Shown here: one piece after another, positions 1-5,734 of the stretch
Position numbering within the stretch: position 1 is the stretch's first letter
Layout of the letters: each line of letters opens with the position of its first letter
Assembly (NCBI GenBank): GCA_037140615.1
Contig: JBAXED010000173.1
Coordinates: forward strand, 1 to 5,734
Length of the DNA: 5,734 nucleotides
Source of the DNA: CAINVV01 sp037140615
GTDB lineage: Bacteria; Bacteroidota; Bacteroidia; Bacteroidales; Prolixibacteraceae
Direction: 5' to 3'
The notes under the pieces: model-generated
Databases searched by the model: none
Told to the model about the DNA's origin: nothing
What the model saw: the letters and a program-made list of their open reading frames with translations, nothing else
Translations under genes and position numbers: made by a program

Positions 1-126
1 AGATACAAATAAATACATTTAATACGTCATATTATATTTAACTTAACACTAGGCTAAGTTCTTCTTTTAGAAATGTTGCGGATGATATGATTGCTATATT
101 TTATACTTTTATAATCATTAGAACCT

Positions 127-1533
127 ATGAGTTCTTTGCCTAAACCCAGATGCATACAATATCTAATCTTAACATCATTGGTTTTATCACCAAACTTGAT
201 TTGGTTTTTACTTGGGAATTTTTTTGCACTTAATCGACCAGTCCTGATATACGAATACCTGATAGTTATTTTATTCGTTTTACCATTTTTGCCAAACATT
301 ATTCCTTGCCTGCTATTTATTTTAATTTTCATCTTAGATATACTTACAATATTTTCTTCCGTATACTTATTTCAACTACCTGAGCTCTTAAGAAGTATAA
401 AATACGTTTTAATTTACCATTTCAGCGTTTACCAATTACTTCTTTTTGTACTTGCTTTGTTATATTTATCATTTGTTTGTTTCTGTTTCATTCGCATTAG
501 AAACTCTTCGAATTTTAAGATTAAATCACATTTAACATGGATCTTAACATTAACATTTATCACATTTGTTTTGGACAGTTTGAATGGTTCTTCTTTTATA
601 AATAAAGATAAAAAATACGTTCATTTATCAAATATAAATTTTGCAACATCACTGGTTCACAAATTTTATTTGAATCATAACAATTTGTTGGTCAAAGTAT
701 ATCAGCCACAAATTTCTGATATAGACAATATATCTAAGACTTACAAATATTTTGAAAATGACTCCATCGGTAACCAGATGATTATTATAGTAGAATCTTT
801 TGGACTAATTGACAATCAAAGCAAACAATCAAAATTCCAAGAAAGCATTAATGTGCAGTTTGAAAAAAATGGATGGCAATGTGAATGGGGCAAAACTGCA
901 TTCGAAGGTGGTACACCAAATGCAGAGTTAAGGGAATTACTCAACTGCAAAGGAGATTACAGATATTTTCTAAATGATAATATTTCCAACTTTAAATTGT
1001 CATCTATTTTTTCAATAAAGAAGAGACAAGGATATTTCAACATTGGTGTACACTCTTGCGTTGGGAATATGTTCGAAAGAAATATTTGGTGGAGAAATAT
1101 AGAAATCGAAAATGCGTTTTTTGAAGAAGATTTAATTATTAAGAATAATTTTAAATTAAAATTAAACTTTGACACTCCATTTGCATCAGTAAATGATGAA
1201 GATGCTTTTGATTATATTCAAAGTGTAGATATGCACCATGGTAAATATTTTGCCTACCTTCTGACTGAAAATACTCATTTGAGCTTTAATGGTTCGTATA
1301 AAGATATGTACCCGTTCAAAAATTATGCAATAAAAGATGAACAATTGAGTGATGAATGCAAAAATCAGGTTATAAGACTGAAAAATCTATTAGGATATTT
1401 CGCTAATAATCTGGATTCCACAAAATGGAAAAAAATTCTAATTGTAGGTGATCATATGCCGCCATATTTAAGCAAAGCTGAGCGGAGTTTTTACAATGAT
1501 AAATTTGTGCCTTATTGTTTAGTCTCGCATTGA
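127..1533 (+). CDS. Membrane-anchored sulfatase/LTA-synthase-like phosphotransferase
   Basis: This 468-residue protein probably transfers a phosphoglycerol or similar phospho-group to a cell-surface glycan outside the inner membrane. About 150 N-terminal residues are very hydrophobic, with likely membrane segments near 11-35, 39-57, 59-82, 93-122 and 137-152. A soluble alkaline phosphatase/sulfatase-superfamily domain follows. Visible motifs are ESFG (E223), GGTPNAE with candidate nucleophile T263, H309 and R318 nine residues apart, TENTH (H384), and GDHMPP (D442, H443). The order and spacing resemble the metal ligands and phosphoglycerol-binding residues known from Staphylococcus aureus LtaS (E255, T300, H347, R356, H416, D475, H476). 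ATG 127 is the first start after an in-frame TAA at 112-114; there is no obvious Shine-Dalgarno site. The domain ends normally, shortly after GDHMPP. The gene is much more AT-rich than its neighbours. The fold is near certain, but the donor and acceptor are inferred; a phosphoethanolamine transferase, sulfatase or phosphatase remains possible. Confidence 0.85.
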   Translation: MSSLPKPRCIQYLILTSLVLSPNLIWFLLGNFFALNRPVLIYEYLIVILFVLPFLPNIIPCLLFILIFILDILTIFSSVYLFQLPELLRSIKYVLIYHFSVYQLLLFVLALLYLSFVCFCFIRIRNSSNFKIKSHLTWILTLTFITFVLDSLNGSSFINKDKKYVHLSNINFATSLVHKFYLNHNNLLVKVYQPQISDIDNISKTYKYFENDSIGNQMIIIVESFGLIDNQSKQSKFQESINVQFEKNGWQCEWGKTAFEGGTPNAELRELLNCKGDYRYFLNDNISNFKLSSIFSIKKRQGYFNIGVHSCVGNMFERNIWWRNIEIENAFFEEDLIIKNNFKLKLNFDTPFASVNDEDAFDYIQSVDMHHGKYFAYLLTENTHLSFNGSYKDMYPFKNYAIKDEQLSDECKNQVIRLKNLLGYFANNLDSTKWKKILIVGDHMPPYLSKAERSFYNDKFVPYCLVSH

Positions 1534-1560
1534 ATAGCAACTGGTTGCGAGAATCATCTT
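1524..1560 (+). terminator. Possible weak terminator after the first gene
   Basis: CTCGCA at 1524-1529 can pair with TGCGAG at 1546-1551. The sequence after it, to 1560, is only moderately T-rich. The left arm lies in the last codons of the gene. A competing inner hairpin (GCAA 1537-1540 with TTGC 1545-1548) uses part of the same right arm. The stem is short and the T-tract poor, so this is a weak call. The location, at a gene end and at a composition break, is the main support. Confidence 0.2.
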
Positions 1561-1721
1561 TTAACAATTAATTGCCAAGATAGAGCGCTGAATTCTGCTT
1601 TAGGGAAAACCAAAACAACTAACTCGCTCGTTCTGATATAGGATTTATTATCTTCATATTCAATTCATTAATAATAAATGACTTAGTACAAGATTTACAG
1701 ATATAACTTCAAGCAAATCCT

Positions 1722-2576
1722 ATGCAAATCAAAATAGCCTTAATCACTTCAGCCGGCTCCGATCAGCGTAAATTGGCTTTGCAAACTTTGGTCGATCGGA
1801 ATGGGTACCATAAAACAGTACTGGAAATATTGATTAACGAGGCCAAAGAAGCCGGAATCGAGGAAATAGGAGTTATCATTCATCCGGAAGATCAGGAAGT
1901 TTATTCCCGAATGATGGCTGATGATCCACAAATTCATTTTATCCCTCAAGAAAAACAGTTGGGATATGGATACGCCATATTGTGCGGTGCCTCTTTTATT
2001 GGAAATGATTACTTCCTGCACCTGGTTGGAGATCATTTGTACGTAAACAGAACAAGCATCCCTTGCGCCAAACATTTGGTCGAGGTTGCCATCCAAAATA
2101 ATTGTTCAGTTTCGGCCGTTACACCTACCCGCGAAAATCTGATTCCAAATTATGGTACCATTGGTGGCAAAAGAGTTCAACCCACCAATGATCTTTACTT
2201 GATTGACAAAGTGATTGAAAAGCCAACTCCTACCCTGGCAGAACAAAAATTAATCATTCCGGGCATGCGTGCCGGTCATTACCTTTGCTTCTTTGGCATG
2301 CATGTGTTGTCACCAACCGTGATGTCAATTCTGGAACGGAATTTAAAGAATGCTGCTGGTAACAAAATAGGACTGACCGAAGCCTTAAATGAATTGGCAC
2401 AAAAAGAGCAATATTTGGCCCTTGAAAAAAATGATTGGCGATTTGACATGGGAACCAAATACGGTCTACTGAAAGCTCAGCTCACGCTCGCTTTGAGCGG
2501 AAATGATCGTGATCAGGTAATGTCAGAATTACTGGAATTTTTTGTATCAAAAAACATGAATTCCACTGGGAAATAA
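1722..2576 (+). CDS. GalU/RmlA-type sugar-1-phosphate nucleotidyltransferase (probable uridylyltransferase)
   Basis: This 284-residue cytoplasmic enzyme should join a sugar 1-phosphate to an NTP, probably UTP, giving a nucleotide sugar and pyrophosphate. The fold is Rossmann-like GT-A. GalU-like features in order are: an N-terminal nucleotide loop (A11, G12, R16), QLGYGYAI at 79-86 (base and ribose side), GD at 103-104 in the position of the metal-binding aspartate, YGTIG at 144-148, VIEKP at 164-168, LTEAL at 218-222, and FDMGTK at 241-246. Length fits the family (about 280-300). The loop is unusual: the textbook GxGTR is replaced by AGSDQR and followed by LQTLVDRNG, with the likely catalytic lysine further along (K31). 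I recall similar loops in uncharacterised bacterial relatives, so this is probably a subfamily trait rather than damage. ATG 1722 is the first ATG after an in-frame TAA at 1704-1706. The next gene starts 4 bases after the stop, so the two are probably co-transcribed. Substrate is not determinable from sequence alone; glucose 1-phosphate is the default. Confidence 0.85.
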   Translation: MQIKIALITSAGSDQRKLALQTLVDRNGYHKTVLEILINEAKEAGIEEIGVIIHPEDQEVYSRMMADDPQIHFIPQEKQLGYGYAILCGASFIGNDYFLHLVGDHLYVNRTSIPCAKHLVEVAIQNNCSVSAVTPTRENLIPNYGTIGGKRVQPTNDLYLIDKVIEKPTPTLAEQKLIIPGMRAGHYLCFFGMHVLSPTVMSILERNLKNAAGNKIGLTEALNELAQKEQYLALEKNDWRFDMGTKYGLLKAQLTLALSGNDRDQVMSELLEFFVSKNMNSTGK

Positions 2577-2580
2577 TTCG

Positions 2581-5500
2581 ATGAGTCAACTAATAAACAT
2601 CATAAGTTCTTTGGATCCTTCTATCACGAACAAATCCATCGATGAATTTTGCAGTGATGCCTCACTGCAAGTTCTGTTGGATGAAGCAAAATTGCTGGAA
2701 TTGTACCGGAAAGAAGAATCAAACCTGTACAACAAAGTCAGGGCCTTGTTCTTTCTATATGCCAATCATCGTTTCTACATTCCTTTGAAAAAGGAGATAG
2801 GTACAGCAGGGATCATTCCTTATGAGGCCTATGAATTTTTGTTAAAACGCAGATTTGAAGAGGCAATCAATCTTTTTCTTGAAGTTCAGGATAAAAATGG
2901 AGCCAACGAAGGTATTTCAAGTGGTCTGGCTGATGCTTACCATCAACTGGCTTTCCAGACGCTAGCCGATCAGGTAAGAATCAGTGTGCGCTCAACAGCC
3001 GGTAACAAATGGATGTTCCGCATTGGACACCCTGTCGATCAGCCTCTGAAAATACATCCGTCATTACTATTAAAGGATCAATCAACCGGATTATATCCCT
3101 GTTTGCACGAGTCCACTCCGGTAAGGATGGACCTAAGTCACAGCGGCTGGAGCGATATTTTCTTCCTGGGAATGGATTATCCCGAAGGAGCCAATGTCCT
3201 CAATATTTCTGTTGATCTTTGCGTCCTGAACAGTTCAACCGATGCAAAACCTGCTCCACCCATCGAAACTTGGCTCAGAATTATCGATGAACCCATTCTT
3301 AAATTGACCAGTATCGATCTGAATGCTTCCTCTTCAATAAACAATCTGTCTGAGGTATTCGATTTTGCCAAAGACTACCTGGGTTTGTTAAAAGCTGCAG
3401 TTATTGCATCGGGTATTGTTCCTCCAGGAATGGAAGGTGCCGGCCTGCCTTTAAGCCAACTGCTCGAAAAAATGGTTGGCAAAGGCAAAGGGATCGAAAT
3501 AGTCAGCAAGGTTAACAACATCCCAAAAGGTTCAAGATTGGCTGTTTCCACCAATTTATTGGCATCGCTGATTTCTTTGTGCATGCGCGCTACCAGCCAG
3601 ACAGAAAGTTTATCCGGTTTGCTAAACGAAGACGAACGCCGGTTGGTTGCCTCAAAAGCAATATTGGGTGAATGGATTGGAGGCTCGGGAGGTGGCTGGC
3701 AGGATTCGGGTGGTGTTTGGCCCGGAATGAAATTGATAAAAGGAGTTCAAGCATTAGAAGGAGATCCTGAATTTGGAATCAGCAAAGGGCGTTTGCTGCC
3801 TCAACATACCATTTTGGATGTTGAAAAAGTAAGCTTGGAGACAAGACAAAAGCTTCAGGATAGTCTGGTGATGGTGCATGGTGGCATGGCACAGGATGTG
3901 GGTCCCATCCTTGAAATGGTCACCGAGAAATACCTGCTTCGATCAAAGAAAGAATGGATTGGTCGCCAAAATGCCATTGCCTATTTTGATGAAGTAGTCC
4001 AGAAACTTGAACAAGGTGATATAAAAGGGATAGGCGCATTTACCCAAAAGAATTTTGAAGGACCCATCCAGGAAATCATTCCCTGGGCAACCAACCTTTA
4101 CACAGAAACACTCATCAACCGCATCCAATTTGAATTCAAGGAAAAATTTTGGGGCTTTTGGATGATGGGGGGAATGTCTGGTGGCGGCATGGGGTTTATC
4201 TTTGATCCTGCCTCAAAACCATTGGCCCAGGTGCGCCTTCAACAGATCATGTCCGAAACAAAAAAGAAATACGAACATGCCATTCCTTTCGCCATGGAGC
4301 CTGTTGTGTATGATTTCAGCATCAATGAAAATGGAACCTTCGCCAATTTGCTGGAGGGAAATAACGCTCTGATGCCTGAGGCTTACTATACGCTTCATCT
4401 GCCTCAGCTATTGAAAAAGGATATGCAATCCTTATCTGAATGTCAGCAAAAAGAACTTTCCATTTTAGGGCATGCATATAAATCGAACGAGCGCTTTACC
4501 GGCTTTGTAACCAATTTGTTTGACCGTATGATTCCGCAGAATCAGGAAACATCCACCCAACAAAAGCCACTAAATACTTTGCTGTCAGAACTTGGTTTTG
4601 ATGCCGGCCAGCATGAAAAAATCAAAAAAGATTTCAAGTCCGGTCGCATTGGCCTATCCAAGAACAGGTTGCCGATCAGCACAACCATCACGGATGTAAA
4701 TGCATCGGAGATAGACCATTACAGCGTCATGCGTCATAATGACCGCTATCCCGACCGCTATCCCTCGTTACAAACGAGGGATGACAACTACAACGAAAGC
4801 TATCCCTCGTTTGCAACGAGGGATGACAGCTATAATGATCGTTATCCCTCGTTACAAACGAGGGATAGCAGTTATAATGACGGCCTGCGTGCGCTGCGAA
4901 ACAGAGAATTGGCCATTGTTTCGTTGGCCGGTGGAATTGGCAGTCGCTGGACCAAAGGTTCAGGTGTCGTCAAATCATTGAATCCGTTTGCCAAATTTGC
5001 CGGTAAACACCGCAATTTTCTCGAAACACATCTGGCCAAAACACATTTTACGGATCACTTCTGTTCCGCCAACCTTCAGCATGTATTTACGACGAGTTAC
5101 TTAACTCATCCCGCCATATCCTCTTTTCTTCAGGAGAATGAAGAACTCAGAAATAACAAGAACATTTATCTTTCTCCTGGTAAGATAATTGGATTAAGGT
5201 TGATTCCCACGGAACGTGATCTTCGCTTCTTGTGGGAGGAGATGCCACAACAATTACTGGATGAGCAATCTCAAAAAGTAAGGCAAAGTTTGCATGCCGC
5301 ACTCATCAATTGGGCAAAATCATCCGGCGAAGCCGAAGATTACCGGGACAACTTATCTTCGCAGTGCATTCATCCGGTAGGACATTGGTACGAGATACCG
5401 AACCTGTTTCTCAATGGCACGCTCAGACAATTGATGGAGGACAATCCCAATTTAAAATACCTGTTGCTGCACAACATTGATACTTTGGGGGCCAATGCTG

Positions 5501-5734
5501 ATCCTGCTGTGCTTGGTTACCATATCCAACAGCAAAAGGCCATGACGGTCGAATTGATTACCCGCAAGTTGGACGACCGTGGCGGTGGATTGGCCAAAAT
5601 AAACGGACAGATTCGTTTGGTGGAAGGTCTCGCCCTGCCCGATGAAAAGATTGAGTTTAACCTGAGCTATTACAATTCAAATACCTTTTGGATCGATATC
5701 GACAAGCTTCTTGCGGTGTTTGGATTAAACCGAA
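2581..5734 (+). CDS. Fusion of fucokinase-like GHMP kinase and UDPGP-family pyrophosphorylase, 3' end outside window
   Basis: The frame is open to the window end (1051 codons seen). It probably phosphorylates a free sugar at C1 and then transfers UMP from UTP, making a UDP-sugar in the cytoplasm. Residues 1-175 are mainly helical and unassigned. Residues 178-550 resemble the kinase part of L-fucokinases: STPVRMDLSHSGWSD at 178-192, IPKGSRLAVST at 314-324 in the place of the phosphate loop, GGGWQDSGG at 370-378 with likely catalytic D375, and GGMSGGGMGF at 530-539 as the third GHMP motif. Residues about 550-725 form a connecting region including GRIGLSKNRLP. A 14-residue repeat follows at 727-768. 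The pyrophosphorylase starts near 775, with LAGGIGSRW at 782-790, K799, and HNIDTLGAN at 964-972. ATG 2581 is the first after an in-frame TGA at 2557-2559. The phosphate loop departs from the usual GLGSSA/GLGTSS form, so kinase activity is less certain than pyrophosphorylase activity. Domain order is opposite to that of Bacteroides Fkp. The sugar is unknown. Confidence 0.87.
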   Translation, partial: MSQLINIISSLDPSITNKSIDEFCSDASLQVLLDEAKLLELYRKEESNLYNKVRALFFLYANHRFYIPLKKEIGTAGIIPYEAYEFLLKRRFEEAINLFLEVQDKNGANEGISSGLADAYHQLAFQTLADQVRISVRSTAGNKWMFRIGHPVDQPLKIHPSLLLKDQSTGLYPCLHESTPVRMDLSHSGWSDIFFLGMDYPEGANVLNISVDLCVLNSSTDAKPAPPIETWLRIIDEPILKLTSIDLNASSSINNLSEVFDFAKDYLGLLKAAVIASGIVPPGMEGAGLPLSQLLEKMVGKGKGIEIVSKVNNIPKGSRLAVSTNLLASLISLCMRATSQTESLSGLLNEDERRLVASKAILGEWIGGSGGGWQDSGGVWPGMKLIKGVQALEGDPEFGISKGRLLPQHTILDVEKVSLETRQKLQDSLVMVHGGMAQDVGPILEMVTEKYLLRSKKEWIGRQNAIAYFDEVVQKLEQGDIKGIGAFTQKNFEGPIQEIIPWATNLYTETLINRIQFEFKEKFWGFWMMGGMSGGGMGFIFDPASKPLAQVRLQQIMSETKKKYEHAIPFAMEPVVYDFSINENGTFANLLEGNNALMPEAYYTLHLPQLLKKDMQSLSECQQKELSILGHAYKSNERFTGFVTNLFDRMIPQNQETSTQQKPLNTLLSELGFDAGQHEKIKKDFKSGRIGLSKNRLPISTTITDVNASEIDHYSVMRHNDRYPDRYPSLQTRDDNYNESYPSFATRDDSYNDRYPSLQTRDSSYNDGLRALRNRELAIVSLAGGIGSRWTKGSGVVKSLNPFAKFAGKHRNFLETHLAKTHFTDHFCSANLQHVFTTSYLTHPAISSFLQENEELRNNKNIYLSPGKIIGLRLIPTERDLRFLWEEMPQQLLDEQSQKVRQSLHAALINWAKSSGEAEDYRDNLSSQCIHPVGHWYEIPNLFLNGTLRQLMEDNPNLKYLLLHNIDTLGANADPAVLGYHIQQQKAMTVELITRKLDDRGGGLAKINGQIRLVEGLALPDEKIEFNLSYYNSNTFWIDIDKLLAVFGLNR
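4741..4764 (+). repeat. Perfect 12-base tandem duplication
   Basis: GACCGCTATCCC occurs twice back to back (4741-4752 and 4753-4764) and is read in frame as DRYP DRYP. The second copy runs into the first palindrome of the adjoining array. Just upstream, GCGTCAT is also doubled (4724-4730 and 4731-4737). Such duplications at the left edge suggest replication slippage or a scar of array growth. Confidence 0.9.
4760..4885 (+). repeat. Three 42-base palindromic repeat units translated in the interdomain linker
   Basis: Three perfect palindromes with arms ATCCCTCGTT and AACGAGGGAT lie at 4760-4782, 4802-4824 and 4844-4866, with 3-base loops ACA, TGC and ACA. Each is followed by a 19-base spacer sharing a CTAYAAYGA-like core, giving an exact 42-base period. 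As 42 is 14 codons, the host frame continues as a 14-residue repeat: YPSLQTRDDNYNES, YPSFATRDDSYNDR, YPSLQTRDSSYNDG. A diverged spacer copy (ATAATGACCG, 4736-4745) precedes the array. The arms can form strong hairpins in DNA or mRNA. The structure resembles REP/BIME-type palindromes, but no transposase is visible here and family membership is not established. Confidence 0.92.

Noticed and set aside
40..68. Hairpin AACTTA/TAAGTT (40-45 and 55-60) followed by CTTCTTTT as a terminator for an upstream gene
   Set aside because: A six-base, mostly A/T stem with a nine-base loop is too weak, and no upstream gene is visible to support it.
75..102. Bacteroidota-type promoter (TTG at 75-77, TATATTTT at 95-102) for the first gene
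   Set aside because: The second element misses the final G of TAnnTTTG and the first is only three bases; in such AT-rich DNA this level of match is expected by chance.
54..332. 92-residue open frame on the - strand
   Set aside because: It overlaps the membrane-segment coding part of the first gene and has no recognisable motif; its lysine- and isoleucine-rich composition is typical of AT-rich antisense.
3009..3215. 68-residue open frame on the + strand
   Set aside because: It overlaps the fusion gene in a different frame, within the region encoding the conserved kinase N-terminal motif; it is a shadow.
3520..3717. Kinase module as a decayed pseudogene domain
   Set aside because: The frame is uninterrupted, codon use matches the flanks, and other GHMP motifs are intact, so the odd phosphate loop alone does not show decay.
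3177..4398. Several 60-70 residue open frames on the - strand
   Set aside because: All lie opposite the continuous fusion frame, have no recognisable domains, and are expected by chance.
4760..4866. Regularly spaced repeats as a CRISPR array
   Set aside because: The spacers are similar to one another, the units lie inside an open coding frame with a matching 14-residue protein repeat, and no cas gene is visible.
4739..4981. 80-residue open frame overlapping the palindrome array
   Set aside because: It lies inside the fusion gene in another frame and owes its length to the repeat being open in two frames; nothing suggests that it is translated.

Overview
The window holds three genes, all on the + strand, and is most likely from a member of the Bacteroidota. 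The basis is modest: AT-leaning coding sequence, start codons without a clear Shine-Dalgarno site, and protein families and palindromic repeats of a kind I associate with that phylum. No rRNA or other taxonomic marker is present, so this is an inference.

Layout. Positions 1-126 are AT-rich intergenic DNA. Positions 127-1533 encode a 468-residue membrane-anchored enzyme of the alkaline phosphatase/sulfatase superfamily. Its active-site residues are spaced like those of lipoteichoic acid synthase, which suggests a phosphoglycerol-type (or phosphoethanolamine-type) transferase acting on a surface glycan. Positions 1534-1721 are intergenic, with only a weak possible terminator. Positions 1722-2576 encode a 284-residue GalU/RmlA-type sugar-1-phosphate nucleotidyltransferase with an unusual nucleotide-binding loop. 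Four bases later, at 2581, a very long reading frame begins. It is still open at the window end (5734, at least 1051 residues). It encodes a fusion of an alpha-helical N-terminal region, an L-fucokinase-like GHMP kinase, and a UDPGP-family (UTP:sugar-1-phosphate) pyrophosphorylase.

How the genes may work together. The last two genes look co-transcribed and both concern sugar activation. The fusion could carry out sugar to sugar-1-phosphate to UDP-sugar in one polypeptide, and the GalU-like protein would supply a second, unrelated nucleotidyltransferase. The first gene is far more AT-rich and is separated by 188 bases. It looks like the end of a surface-polysaccharide cluster rather than part of the same operon.

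The most unusual structure is at about 4724-4885. Inside the linker between the kinase and pyrophosphorylase domains lie three perfect 10-bp-arm palindromes at an exact 42-base period, preceded by a 7-base and a 12-base tandem duplication. All of it is translated in frame as a 14-residue repeat. It looks like a REP/BIME-type or other palindromic repeat element that entered a coding region without breaking it.
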